A stretch of DNA of 61,659 nt from Welwitschia mirabilis. Lineage: Eukaryota > Gnetophyta > Gnetopsida > Welwitschiales. The stretch is taken from assembly GCA_051453625.1 (NCBI GenBank), contig JBOZIK010000001.1:60983328-61044986 (forward strand). Direction: 5' to 3'. The position numbers and the translations under genes are program-made. Position 1 is the first letter of the stretch; the number at the start of each line of letters is the position of its first letter. Below, piece by piece: positions 12,100 through 23,969 of this stretch. Below the pieces are notes generated by a model that saw nothing but the letters and a program-made list of their open reading frames with translations, did not search any database and was not told the origin of the DNA.

Positions 12100-12390
12100 A
12101 TGGAGAAGCTATATATGGAGGAGGGTAGATACTTAGTTTTGACAGTAATAATCAAAGGATTACATAAATACACATACATCATGCTAGGGGCTAATCACAG
12201 AGCACCCCTAAGTTCCATCCAAATAATTTACAAAAGAAACACCCTAAGACTTCATCCAGATAAAAATCCAAAATGGGTTAGCATTTTCAAGAACTTAGAT
12301 CAAGCTTTTGAGGTTCTTGTGGATGAGCTAAGTAAAAAGCTCATTCAGAAGCATCACAAGAACCTATTCCCTAGATATAGGATCTTCTAA
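12100..12390 (+). CDS. DnaJ-like J-domain ORF inside LINE-A
   Basis: A 96-codon ORF with a convincing J-domain, the Hsp70-stimulating domain of DnaJ co-chaperones. Visible in order: helix I signature Y-x2-LG (residues 26-30), helix II I-x3-YKR...LRL (40-51), the diagnostic HPD loop HPDKNP (52-57; HPD at nt 12253-12261), and helix III F-x3-L-x-QAFEVL (63-73). The HPD tripeptide is the catalytic contact to Hsp70. It is the cleanest ORF of the whole LINE and has no internal stop. Upstream in the same frame (about 12004-12078) is a Lys/Glu-rich linker (GKEKEEENN), separated by three TAG/TAA codons where Gln would fit, so the original protein was longer. It lies after the zf-RVT remnant and before the LINE 3' UTR. 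Either a domain the LINE family encodes, or a captured host J-protein fragment. Confidence 0.7.
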   Translation: MEKLYMEEGRYLVLTVIIKGLHKYTYIMLGANHRAPLSSIQIIYKRNTLRLHPDKNPKWVSIFKNLDQAFEVLVDELSKKLIQKHHKNLFPRYRIF

Positions 12391-12618
12391 TTACCTTTAA
12401 TTTTAAAGTAGCTTTATTTTTCTGAGATGATCTTTGTCTTTATATTATGATGTTCTTAGTTTAATTTTTGTAATTTTGTGTTTTCTAGTTTTCTTTGGTT
12501 TTCAATTGAAAGCTTAACACTTCATTGCAAATCTCACATCTAAGGGCATCTTCACCCCTTCTATATTATATTTTGGGTTAATAGGATTCCCTTTTTTATT
12601 TCAAAAAAAGAAAAAAAA
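12391..12618 (+). other. LINE-A 3' UTR and poly(A)
   Basis: AT-rich untranslated end with the plant L1-type terminus TTGGGTTAATAGGATTCCC (12573-12591), then a run of A with single interruptions at 12602-12618. Athila-1 gag resumes at 12620. Confidence 0.75.
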
Positions 12619-12619
12619 G

Positions 12620-13445
12620 TTATACCACATTAGTAATAGGTTATATAGGCTTAAGATATTTGAATCTAACATAATTAAGAATGGATTTTTATATATTATA
12701 TGTTCTTTTAATTAGCATGAAATAGGTGAGTACTTCTCTATTTCAATCTACAAATAGGTGGTAATAGAACAAGTACATATGATATAAGATAATAGGCTCT
12801 TTTTGAGACAACAATAGTAATAAATATCTAGTAAACCTTAAAGTATATCATTATAGGATTTTCTTAAATAATTTATTGAGATGCAATTGCTTACCAATAA
12901 TAAAAAAGCTAAAGTTAATAACCAGACTTCTCAAAATCTTTAGTGTTTAGAATAAGAATTAAACTAAATTTTTCAAACTACAATTTGCATATAACTACAC
13001 TCAATAAGCGGGAAGAGAAAAATCTTCCAAACTAACCTATTCTTAATCCAAAGGGTGTAAAAACTATTGAACAATAAGTAAAAGTTAAGAAAGTTAATTC
13101 TATTTCACTTTTAAGTGGCATCTAAATAAATAAATATTTTCAACCAGCTAGAGAGGAATCTTATACAACTAATCTTTTATTTAAAACCTGAATGGGATAA
13201 CATGGAAAGACTTAAACATGAGTAATTTAAAAATCCTTATTTTTTAAACTCCTTAAAGCATCAAGAAAAAAAATCGATTGGAAGGATATCTAAAGCACTT
13301 TAAGGAAGTGAAAATAAACAACCCATGATTAGATAGCATTGAAAATGTTTCATTCTATGCTAAATTCCTTAAATATATGTGCACAATAAAGAACAAATGA
13401 ATATTTAAAAAAATAATTTTCTAGCAAAACAAGTAAGAGTAATAG
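12620..13445 (+). pseudogene. gag: Athila-1 gag, C-terminal part
   Basis: Continuation of gag after LINE-A. Around 12895-13080 the translation has the QxSQNL...E.Q..Q-type region followed by a decayed LP(S)NT-like segment typical of Athila gag tails. At about 13290-13400 it reads N-x-VSFYAKFLKYMCTIKNK, matching the family's conserved motif just before protease. Multiple stops in every frame. Confidence 0.7.
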
Positions 13446-13456
13446 TTCAAAATAAA

Positions 13457-16400
13457 CTTCCACCAAAGTTTAGAGACCCTAGTTCCCTAACAATCTCCTA
13501 TTTCATAAGTGAAAATAAAATACACATATCCCTGCTACATTTGGAATCTAGTGTAACTTTAATGTCTTATCCATTTTATAAAGAACTTCAATTGGAAAGA
13601 ATAATAATTTTAAAAAAAACACTAAGGTAACATTACAATTTATTAATAACTCAACTAAAATTCCTACAGAAATAGTCAAAGATGTTTTATTATAAGAAGA
13701 AATAAATTTAATACCTTATAGAATTTGTAGTGTTAAAGATGGAAGAAAACTCAAGAGGATTTACCTTTATCTAAGGAAGATTAGTTCTAGTCACTAATAA
13801 CTATTTAATCAACTATAGAAATGAGGTAGTAAAAACATTCTTTGAAAATATAAATACAAAATTGCAATTTTTGATGGAATGAAAAAACACCTCATGGATG
13901 AAATAGAACACATAAAATTAGTTGAAATAAATGAATATAAAATTATTATTTCTTTATTCTTATTATAAGATCATTCATTATATAAGCATTATGAATATTT
14001 GACACTCATCCTTTAGAGATACTGTTACCCAGAAACACATCATAGAAAACACAAATTTAAACCTTTCCTACATGCATCTTAAAAAAAATATTATAATAAG
14101 GAGTAAATCCCTAATTTTAAACTTAAACCTCTTCTAAAAATCTTGAAAATATGCATTTCTTAAAGACAATCAATCCAACCCTATACTAAGCTTTCTCATG
14201 TTAATCAATTTCTAAGTAGAATCCTTACTCTTTATGTTGAAACAACATAAGAAGGCTATAAGATGGACTTTATTTGACCTTAAAGAAAATTTACTAGATA
14301 TATGCATGTACGCAGTTACTTAAAAGAAAATTATAGGCTTAGTATAGACCCTCGATGTAGACTTATTACTTACATGAAAGAAGCAGTGATAAACAAATTT
14401 CTTGAGTTACTAAATGCCAACATCATCTATCTAATCTCTAAAAGTTAATGGGGAACTCCTTAGATTATCCCTAAGAACTTTAAAATTAGGGTAGTTGAAA
14501 ATAATAATAATGAATAAATCCCACCTAGAATGAAAGTAGGATGAGAATATGCATTGACTATAGCAAAATGAATACTATAAACCATAAGGACCATTTTTCT
14601 TTACCATCTATTAACCCTCTTATAAACATACTAGTAGTTCATGATTATTATTATTTATTAAATGAATATTCTAGAGATAACTAAATAAAAATTTCTTTTA
14701 AAAACAAAAAAATATTATCATTATTTTCACATTTCAAACCTTTGCATATAAGATAATGTTTCTTGCATGATGAGTATCTTCTCTAATACGATTAAGAAAT
14801 TCATTGAATTTTTCATGAATAATTTTTATATCTTTAGTGAAATATTTAACTTATGTTTATCACACTTGAAACTTGTGCTTAATGCTACGAAGAGAGATAT
14901 TTTGTGTGTGAGTGGAAAGCATGTAATTTCATCGTTACAAAGGGTATAATTATAGTTTTCATACATGTGATTTCTAACATTGAGATAAAAATGAATCCTA
15001 CTAAAGTATAACTTATCACTTATATTTCCCCTCCTAGAAATATTAAATATGTTTAATCTTTTTCTAGATATGCTAGATGGTATAGAAGATCTATTTAAGA
15101 CTTTCCAAAAATATCCAAACCCCTGATTAATATATATGTTTCTTTTAAATGGACTCTAAATGTAATAATTACTTTGAGACATTGAAACATCTTTTAAATT
15201 CGTATTCTATCTTATAACTACCTAAGTGGTCTTTTCCTTTTAAACTATTATTTAATGTAAGTGAATATGATGTAAGAGCCATCTTAGATTAATGCAAGGA
15301 TGGGAAGCCATGTGCTATTTACTCTATAAATGGAACATTATAAGGTCTTAAATTGCATATAAAATAACCAAGAACAAGCTTATGATAGTAGTTTTTTCAT
15401 TGGAAAAAATTAGATAATATCTTATAGGTGAAAGAACTATCATCTTCACTAACTAATCTACTCTTAAATACCTTTTGAATAAAAAATAATCTAAGGCTAG
15501 ACTATTGAGATGGATGTTGCTACTTAAAAAATTTAATATTGAAATTGAGAATGACAAGGGAATGGAAAACATAGTTTCTTATCACTTATCTTACATTAGG
15601 CCTCACTTAATGAGCATCTTTTAGCTTTACAATAAGAATATTAGTATGTTAACATAGTCATTTATATTAGCACTTATAAACTACTTGATCATTAAAACCA
15701 AAAAGATAAGAAGAGATTCTTAAATGAGATAACTAAGTACTTTTGGAATGACCCCTATCTTTTTGATCACTAACATAACCAAATCATTCATAAATGCATT
15801 TTATGATTTAAAACCTTAAATGTTTTACAATTCATAGATGATGGAGTATGTGGAAATCATTTCTCTTTCAAAAAAAAAAAAAAAAAAAGGCCTCATAGAA
15901 TATTTTAAGCAAGACTTTACTAACCAACTCTTTTCAAATATTTCTATAAGTTTTATAATAGATGTCAATGTTTAGATAGTATTTGAAAGAGATATATGAT
16001 GTTATTTTTACTATACTTTAGATTGAACCATTTGATATCTAAGGTATAAAATTTATTGGAGTATTTCCTTCATCTTTTGAATACATATACTTATTAATTT
16101 TCATCTATTATGTTACTAAGTGATTTAAAGATCTCTTGACTAGAACTAACAATGTAAAAGATCTTGTGAGATTCCTAAAATAACATATCCTATTCCACTT
16201 TGATCATTTTAAATAGAACATTAGTAACTGAGCAATTCATTTTTACAATAAGACAATAATTCACCTAATAAGAAAATGTGGAATAACTCATAAAGTCATA
16301 ACACCTTGTCATCCACAAAAGAATGGTCAAGTGGAACTCATGAATTAAGAGATAAAAAGGATTTTATAGAAGGTAGTAAATTCTAATAGGAAATATTAGT

Positions 16401-16890
16401 TACTCCACCTTAATGATGCCCTCTAGGCCTATCAAACTCCTTATAAGACCCTTATTAGAATTTCATACTACTTATTCTATTTGGAAAATCTTGTTATCTT
16501 TCTTTGGAAATTGAACATAAATCTTTATGGGTTATAAAGAAACTAAACCAAAATGTAAATGAAGCCTTAAATTCTAAAAGCTCAACCTAAATGAACTTGA
16601 ACAAATTAGAAATGAAGCACATAAAAAACCAAAAATATAAAAAAATTCTAAAAATAAAGAATAAAATCCTACCATGATAAGTACATCTTTAGAAAATCAT
16701 CTAAGCCTAATAACCTAACTATATAATTCAACATGTTACAAATTTTCTAGTAAATTGATATCCCAGTGGATTAAACATTTTCAAGTTTTAAAAGTATCTC
16801 CTCATAATGTGTTAAGATTCTAAGCCTTAAAGACAATTGTTAATGGCTAGAGACTTAAATATTTCTATGAATCTATGCCTCTTAGCCATG
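13457..16890 (+). pseudogene. pol: Athila-1 pol (protease, RT, RNase H, integrase)
   Basis: Protease starts LPPKFRDPSSLTIS (13457); its catalytic Asp is His (HLESSV at about 13538, where D-L-G-A-S-V is usual). RT: WTLFDLKE near 14265, SIDPRCRLITYMKEAVINKF, then ISKS-x-WGTP, and a 60-codon open stretch at 14767-14946 (MMSIFSNTIKKFIEFFMNNF). The YMDD box reads FMNN (14812-14823), both Asp codons changed GAT to AAT. RNase H: NVSEYDVRAILD near 15255 and LLRW-like text near 15500. Integrase: THKVITPCHPQKNGQVEL at about 16290-16340, then a tail with NG-RLKYFYES at about 16845. Stops are everywhere, mostly at expected Gln and Trp. Dead by catalytic loss as well as by stops. Confidence 0.85.
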
Positions 16891-16899
16891 ACTTTGATT

Positions 16900-19470
16900 C
16901 TATTTTGTTAATCTAAAGCTATAAGCAATCAAAAGAAAAAAAAGTCAAATAAATTTACAATTACCATCATTTAAGAGATAAAAATTTGATAGTGTTAAGA
17001 TATGGTAATTTCTTATTGGCTAAAACGTAGACTTATGGTAAGTATGTAGATCACTTAGTTCATTATTTAAGACTTCAACCTTTTAGGTACCTTGCACCAC
17101 TTGTTTAATTGGGGACTTGTTTGGTGAAGGATTTCTTAAATAGACATTTTAAAATTTTTCTTGCATATCATACTTAATGTATTATATAAATGATGGTCTC
17201 ATGTATAACCAAAAGAATCCATGTAAGTAGGTGTGAAATTTTGTGCTTCAAGCAAACAACTTAAGACATCCATGTGGTTTAAAAAGGGAAAAGACTATAG
17301 GGAAGGGAGGGAGGGAGGAGAGAAAAAGAGAGAATAAGTTGAGATATGCTTACATGAATAATACACATACTATAGGTACATAAAACCTTTATGATACTCA
17401 TTTATCGTTATAAGGATGATCATATATGCATACCCCTAGATTATCAATTCATCTCATAGAGAAAATACATGTGTGTCTATGAAAAACTTAATATAAAGAA
17501 TGCCTTGCTTCTTCTTTAAAAAAAAAGAAAAAAAAGAAAAATTTAAAAATATAATGAAAAATAAAAAGATAAAAAGAATAAATAAATAAATTAAATCATC
17601 CTTATATGAGGAGGACACATAATATTAAAGACCTCTACTTATATAAAGTAGGTACATACAATATATCGAAGACCTTCGACTTTGTGAAAAAGGTATATGT
17701 TATAAAATAAAAATAACATTTATGTTAAATATATATTAATTAAAAAAGAAAAAAATGAAAAGGAAAAACATATCATAAGAAGAAAATAGTCATTACACAT
17801 TATAAATACTTCTGTTATACATTTATACTACATAGATAAAACACTTTGTACAAGATCTCTATTTTTATGAGGAAGATACACATTGTATAGATTAAATGCC
17901 TTCATACCATTATTATTTACTATGGGGATGACATATGTTTCTATTATATATTACTTATGAAAACTAGGTAACCAACATGAGAATGCACTAGTTGTACTAG
18001 TTCTAGAAAATCAAAACTTATGAAGATGATTAGATGATATATAGGTGTGTAGATATGTATATCTTCATGAGTAAATCAAATAATATATGGAGATATAAAT
18101 ATGCATATCTTAATGAGTAAAATTTTATCATAGTGGAAATCTACTGTACCATTGCACTCATGATATGTTCTCACTTATATTTACTACATGCAATACAATA
18201 ATATTTATATTTTAATGAACTATTTCACTAGAGAGGAAGTTGGAATGTTTAATTTGGTTTAGGTATGATAATGTTCAATGTTAATTTGAAAAAACATTTT
18301 TTCTTTGATGAGACATTTCTTTTGTTATTGTTATAAACCCAGAGGGACAAAGCCAATAATCATGAAAATACATTATAGAACATGTATATTAGAAGTAAAA
18401 ATTAAATCTTAATATAATGATGTTTAAAGTATTAGTCAAAATAAATTTTTAGGATGTAAAGTTGTTTTTTCTTTATTTAATTAATTAATTCGATCTTGTT
18501 TTATTTATTTTATGTTTTAGTATATTAAGAACTTTCATTTATGGAATACATATAATTTTTTGCCTTACTTAATTAACAACACCATTATTGTTACATTTGG
18601 ATTAACTAAACTAGATTCATGAAGCTAGGTATGATTTGTTACCAATTTTGTAATTATTTACTAAATCATGTATTCGATTGGAGGTTATCATATGTAAAAG
18701 ATAAAATATACAAAATAAAAATTTTACCTCATTTTTCATTTATTTTCTCAAAACCCAATGTAAAGACTAATTAAAAAAAAACACAGTAGAAAACAAAATA
18801 TTAAATCCATCCTTGATGCATGTCACCTTTAATCTCAACTATTCATGTTTCTATCTGAATCAAGGGTTTGTAATTATCCACTTTTTTTGTAAAAGCTAGT
18901 TCAAATGCTCACTATTTCTCATTTCTTCTACTACCCTTGTTAATACTCTACTACTCTAAGATTTGATCAACCTCATACCAGAGCCTACATTAAGCTTCAC
19001 AAGCATTACCATCACATCCACCAAAACCGTCGATACTATGTAATGATAGTCAACATTACAAATTTCAACCCTTTATTGATACTACACACAGTAAGCACTA
19101 TTTTTACCCATAGCATACATGTAATCTGATCAATACTTCTATCAAATTTACTGGTGCCCTTACTTTTTGTTGCTAACAATCATTGCTACTTGTCCCACAT
19201 TTATTATTCTATTATTCTACTATATCTTTTTTAATTTAGTTTTTTCATTTTTTAGTTTTACACTTTCATATTTCATCCAGTACTATTTTCATTTCTTTAA
19301 GTATCACCAGTAGCCTACAGTTTCAATGAACTCCCCTATTCATAACTAAGCCTTTATGGACTTCTTCAACTACACTTGGAACCACTTTTATTTCCCATTC
19401 TAGATAGTATTGTCATTTATTTTCTAGTGACATCATCATTTTCCATCATATAACCCATAAATAAATAAAA
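16900..19470 (+). repeat. Athila-1 pol to env spacer with degenerate repeats
   Basis: Long untranslated stretch usual in Athila elements. It contains a purine-rich run (GGGAGGGAGGGAGGAGAG, about 17304), and decayed 40-55 bp tandem units at about 17600-17930 (repeated GGACACATA / GAAGACCT themes) and 18000-18125 (GATATGTATATCTTCATGAGTAAA and a similar second unit). No ORF of note. Confidence 0.5.
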
Positions 19471-19472
19471 TC

Positions 19473-20525
19473 ATGTCAACTAGATCTAGGGACTTTCTTG
19501 TGGAGGGAGCATTTAGAGAGTTCCTTACCTAGAATGCAACTATGTACATAGATAAGTTAGACTAGAAAGATTAGGAGTATCTTATATAAGAGATTAAGAA
19601 AACTTATTCCCTAAGAGATGCAAGGGTATAATATGCTAACATGTTTTTACAAGAAATCAAAGAGAGAGACCAAGGAAAAAAAGAGAGTTCAAAGGTATAA
19701 GAAGATGAATGAAAGCTTACCACATGGATTAAAGGTATTACTATTGATATCACTTCTAGTTTAGTTTCTAAAGCTTTACATCTATCCAATCATGGTTTTT
19801 AGGCATATATATTATGAAAAAAAAATATCTATATTATGTGATAAGTTAGATATTTATCATGCCTTAAATAGGAAGAGGAACATTTCATACACACATTTGT
19901 TTATAAAACAATTCTTATTATTTAGATTTAATATTAGAAATATGTACCACTTATTACATCTTACTAATGCTTATTCCTCCTCTTTGGCCCTTATGTTCAT
20001 TATATAGAATAGTAAAAGATTTAATATATGTAAATTTTTTCCTATTTACTCAAGAACACAAGGAAAAGATTAAAAGCCTATCCATCCCTACTATTACTAG
20101 TGGTATTTTAACATATGTAAATGACAGTGAACCTTTCGATGTTAAGGGGTGAATGGCAAGGCAATAAATTATGTTGTTAATAAGAAAATCACCTAATTAT
20201 AAAAATCTGATAAGCCTAATTAGGTTCCTAGAGGGCAAGTGGAAATACCTAGAATTTAGGAGTAGGAGGAAGAAGAAGAAAAAGAAGAAAGACAACCTGA
20301 AAGACAACCTTTACCTCCACATTTTTACAAAGCCATGATACCAAGGCCCACTTTGTATTAAAACGAAACTAGGTTTGTAGCGGAAAAATCACTTAAGTAA
20401 GGAAATGTATCTTAGAAGCTTGAGAGGAGGATGCAAAGAAATTATACGGAGGTTATGTAGAGATTTAATGAGATTTAGTAAATCCTGTCTTATAGAAAGC
20501 CTAGAGCCCTTTGTGTAAGGACGTT
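19473..20525 (+). pseudogene. Athila-1 env-like ORF (plant transposon protein domain)
   Basis: Third ORF of Athila-type elements, function unproven. ATG at 19473 opening MSTRSRDFLVEGAFREFL. In the same frame YANMFLQEIKERD and then WIKGITIDITSSLVSKAL (about 19725-19780), the W-x-(K/R)-G-x-x-(I/V)-D-x-(T/S)-x-x-x-(I/V)-S signature of the putative plant transposon protein family. Next comes a hydrophobic segment in a second frame (FIKQFLLFRFNIRNMYHLLHL near 19900-19960) and a Lys/Glu-rich C-terminus (about 20250-20310) ending in RRLCRDLMR near 20450. At least eight in-frame stops. Not shown to be an envelope; no signal peptide is clear. Confidence 0.65.
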
Positions 20526-20720
20526 TTCTTTTTTATGATATGTTCACTCTATTCTCTCTTCCCTCCATCCTTTTGTTTTATTTTCTACTTTTCATACATA
20601 ATTCCTTTATGCCAAGTAATAGTGCAATGTGTCTTTTCTTTTTCTTTTTGATATATGGCCTTGTGTGATATTTTGTATCTTTTTAACTTAATTTAAGTAT
20701 TAAAGAAAACACATAAACTG

Positions 20721-20731
20721 GTTGGGGGGTT
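20721..20731 (+). promoter_or_regulatory. Athila-1 polypurine tract
   Basis: GTTGGGGGGTT directly precedes the 3' LTR start (TAATATTAGTAC at 20732). Athila elements use this TGGGGG type of plus-strand primer, in the context of AACTGGTTGGGGG as here. Confidence 0.75.
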
Positions 20732-21404
20732 TAATATTAGTACTATTTTTCTAAAATATTATTAAAAATCACTAAATTTATGTAGAAATTCACACATTTC
20801 CTTCACTTTGAAAATTTTGAAAATTGGAAATTCTACAAAGGATATGAGACTTTTGTTTGAATACTTACCTTGTAATTTTCATGATTCAAAGCTAATTTTT
20901 CTAATATATATTTGCAAATCAAGGAATCATAATTTATTAGTTTGCATAAACTTAATTATTAATATGGTACATGGGCAAGGTATGTAAAAATTTTTAAATT
21001 TTGATATAGCCTTTATAATACTTTATTGTATAGACTTGTTAAGAGAATAGGAAATGGTTAGTTGAGGGGTGTATTTACACTTACATTTTTATATATTTAA
21101 CCCCATACTTTAGTTTATTGATATATTTTCAAGAATATAAGTACCATATTTGTAACCAAGTTATTGCTAATCATGTTTTTCTATTAATTATGAAAATTAT
21201 TATTAAAAAGAAATAAATTTTAGTATTTTATTTATAGATTATACTAAACTATCTAGAATTTGTTGAATTTAAATTAAGACAAGTGGGTTCTACAAAGAAT
21301 GATAAGCTAATTAGATGTTAAAATAACAAATTTTTTTATAGCCTAGTTTTAGACCATTTTATGAAGTTCAGAACTATATATCAATGTCTTATAACCCACA
21401 CAAA
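20732..21404 (+). repeat. Athila-1 3' LTR, left part
   Basis: Starts with the same 12 bases as the 5' LTR. 20770-21060 has no counterpart in the 5' LTR (deleted there); 21070-21404 aligns with 3880-4250. Interrupted after 21404 by the minus-strand copia element and resumed at 27283. Confidence 0.8.
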
Positions 21405-21584
21405 TGTAAAAAATATATATAAAAAACAACAAAAGAAATTTTCAAAAATTGATTTAATTTTTCATATCCTTTTACAAACTTTAGAGCTTACTTTTATACA
21501 CAAGTACGAGTAACTAGGTTTTCACTAGGGTTTTTGTTTTCCCTTAAGTACAATTCCATACTGCATCTTATCATTACCTTAGCA
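21405..21584 (-). repeat. Copia 3' LTR (minus-strand element)
   Basis: Begins TGTAAAAAATA and ends CTTAGCA on the + strand. It shares TTTTACAAAC, the CACTAGG/CATTAGG block and TCTTAT-A-T--CTTAG with 27105-27282 over its whole length. Confidence 0.7.
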
Positions 21585-21595
21585 ATTTTTCCCTT
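21585..21595 (-). promoter_or_regulatory. Copia polypurine tract
   Basis: On the minus strand AAGGGAAAAAT lies next to the 3' LTR start, the expected place and composition for plus-strand priming. Short, so only moderately sure. Confidence 0.5.
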
Positions 21596-22099
21596 AACAT
21601 GAAATAGTAAAACCTCATTAAAAGGAGTTGTCAGGGAACTACTTCATAGAGAAGTAGTGATATTCATTCTGTAGTAATAAAATTCATGCATTACACTTTT
21701 CATATTGCTAGAAAAAAAATTATAGTACAAATCCCTTAATACTAGGTCACATTGTAATCCACATTTCATAATAGTAGGACCAAGAAAGGATTTTCTTAGT
21801 TACTCTAAAAGTTAAATAAAGTTCAATGTCTACAAAAAAAGAGTTGCATCAAGTCACACTTAATATCATTTTTGGATTAAAAGTATTGAAACTTTTCTTC
21901 ATAAACTAGATTTGTTTTAATATTAATTTTTTCTTCTATAATCAAATGGTGTACTAGTATAATCGCTTTTTGTATATAAGTTTCTTACTTTTATGGATCA
22001 ATCTCCATGTTTCATTTTCTACAAGCACAAAAGATGATTATTCATAAGTTATACCTAATGATTATGTACAATCATATATTTGAAAGAGGTTGTCTTAGC

Positions 22100-23440
22100 A
22101 TCAAAAGTCAAGTACTATAATCAAAGAATGAGGACTATGACGGTCCAAGTGAGCATGCCACAGTAGTAATGGATAACTTTTATTTTATAAAATATGTAAT
22201 AGATAATTTAATGCATACCAATACATCATTGAAGATGCATTAGTTTTTGATCTATGTGGCCTTTCATGTTAAGGTTCTAATTAGCATCAATTATTTTGAT
22301 AGAACCCTTTATTATAGAAATTAAATGATATTTTAACCACTAATCTAGAAAGGAAGAGAAGATGTGATCTTCAGAAAAGGGCACACAAAACATGAGATAG
22401 CATTTACTATGAGAGAAATGACAAATAAAAGGTAACTTAATCATAACCTTCTACAAGAATTAGAGTTCTATTTACTAAGTCTACTTGACCAAGCCATGCC
22501 AAGGAATCACCAAAATAGTAATGCCTATATGTAATACGCCTTGTTGCACTAGTATCTAGAATTTAAGATTTGTTGTAAGGTATGTTTCCACTTATACATT
22601 GAAAATCATGACTTTAAAACATGACACTAGATTCATAATATTTAGCATTATCTAGAGAACTAAATCCATCATTAACTACATTCAAGTAGCTTTACTTTTA
22701 TCTTAAAGTATTTAAGAATAATTAGAAATATGAGTTTTTCTTCTATAATGTAAACATTAATATATGCTCTTATTTGAAGCAAAATTATTCTAATGTTATT
22801 TAATTTTTAATTGAGGTTGATGATATTAAGTAGATGAAGATGATTTCTAGTTTTAGGAAGCTTTATCCTTATCATTATATTTGATACTAAGAGGCTGTTT
22901 TCTTAAAGAATGCTTGTTTGGACATGATCAAATATGATGATGTAACACTTTGAATGCAACTTCAGAGAACATGGTACTCACAAAGTTTAATTGTCCTTTG
23001 GTAGTAATGCAATCTATGCTTGTGTATTAAAGTTCATTAGTGATATTTATCTACTACTATGTAGCAACATAATGTAGCTATGTAAAGATTGATCCTTTAA
23101 ACAACATTTAACCAAGTTAATTTAATATATAAAAAGTTGATTCTAGAGATCAATTTCAGCAAAATTTCCCTTGATATTAGTCATTTGTGTAATTAGTTGC
23201 TACATATTATCATTTTTAAAATGTAACTATTCACACTTGTTATGAGATTGATATGTTCTAAGTCATTTTTTAAGTATAATGTATCTTATAATGTGATAAA
23301 GTTAATGTTGCTACTCTTACTAGGATGTAAGTCAATTCTTATTTTATGAAGGTAGATATTTTTTCATGATTTATATTAACTTACTATTAATATAATTTTG
23401 AGAATTATCTTCATCTAGAGATTGAAGATGAACATGCTAT
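22100..23440 (-). pseudogene. Copia gag / protease / pre-integrase fragment
   Basis: Read on the minus strand. At about 23030-22940 the text LLPKDN followed by a Val/Ser-rich segment matches the C-terminal part of copia gag (UBN2 family). At 22556 and below it reads LDTSATRRITYRHYYF, the copia protease motif L-D-(S/T)-G-A-(T/S)-R-H-(I/M)-T, with Gly changed to Ser after the catalytic Asp (codon at 22554-22556). SHVLCALF and LLFLSRLVVKISFNFYNK follow, the usual VLYVP..KNLLS region, then LLLWHAHLDRHSPHSL (22170-22125), the gag-pre-integrase LWHARLGH motif with a damaged His. Stops and frameshifts throughout. Integrase core and RT are absent downstream, so this is an internally deleted copy. Confidence 0.6.
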
Positions 23441-23654
23441 TTCTCAAAGAAATTAGTATCAAAATGATACATGCACATAATGGACATGAAAAATTCATGT
23501 TAATCTTCTTAAATCTAATCATCTTGAAGATTGACTCATATGTTATCCATGATTCTAATTATTAATATCAATGTAAAGGGCCATACACAATCTAAAACTT
23601 GCCCTTCGTGATTTTCACAACTAATAGACTAGGAAGACTTATGACAAGTAGAAA

Positions 23655-23960
23655 GGTATAGAAAATTTTTTGGGGGATCTTACTCACATCCAAAATTAGA
23701 TAATGAACCTATCATTCACACAAAGAAACTTTTATCAAATCAAGATGAGAAATAGATAACAGGAAAAAAACCAAAATGGAATAGTTAATTTGAAAGGGAT
23801 CTTGTTCACATCCACAACTTAAATAATCTATCCAAATCATAATAATAGAAAAAGATGTTAATAGTAAGGGAAAAATCACAAAAAAGAGGTATAATCAATT
23901 TAAAAGAGATCTCACTTACATATATAGTTTAAATTATCTATTTAATCCATAAAGTATGAC
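23655..23960 (-). repeat. Three degenerate units of about 110-120 bp
   Basis: Units share a GATCTTACTCACATCC-type block followed by a Lys-codon-like A-rich stretch; GATCT occurs at 23676, 23798 and 23908 (steps of 122 and 110 bp). Just left, at 23561-23585, TATCAATGTAAAGGGCC resembles a copia primer site next to an LTR start, so the array may belong to the LTR of another copia element nested here. Confidence 0.5.
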
Positions 23961-23969
23961 AAAATAATG

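Larger units (their letters stand above)
6540..12618 (+). mobile_element. L1-type LINE (LINE-A) inserted in Athila-1 gag
   Basis: Non-LTR retrotransposon on the + strand: a GC-richer 5' UTR (about 6560-6700), ORF1 with a DUF4283-like domain and CCHC knuckle, ORF2 with endonuclease, RT and zf-RVT remnants, an extra J-domain region, a 3' UTR ending in the plant L1 pattern TTGGGTTAATAGGATTCCC, and a poly(A) at 12602-12618. Athila gag reads up to its left edge and resumes right after the poly(A). The exact 5' end and a clean target-site duplication could not be fixed. Shares ORF1 sequence with LINE-B at the right end of the window. Both RT catalytic motifs are damaged. Confidence 0.85.

Noticed and set aside
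6530-12640. Target-site duplication for LINE-A (CATACCATAG versus TTATACCACAT)
   Set aside because: Too imperfect to claim; the 5' end could not be fixed independently.
23551-23585. Second copia primer site and LTR edge
   Set aside because: Only seven bases near the 3' end of the site agree (two by transition); kept as a hint, not called as a feature.
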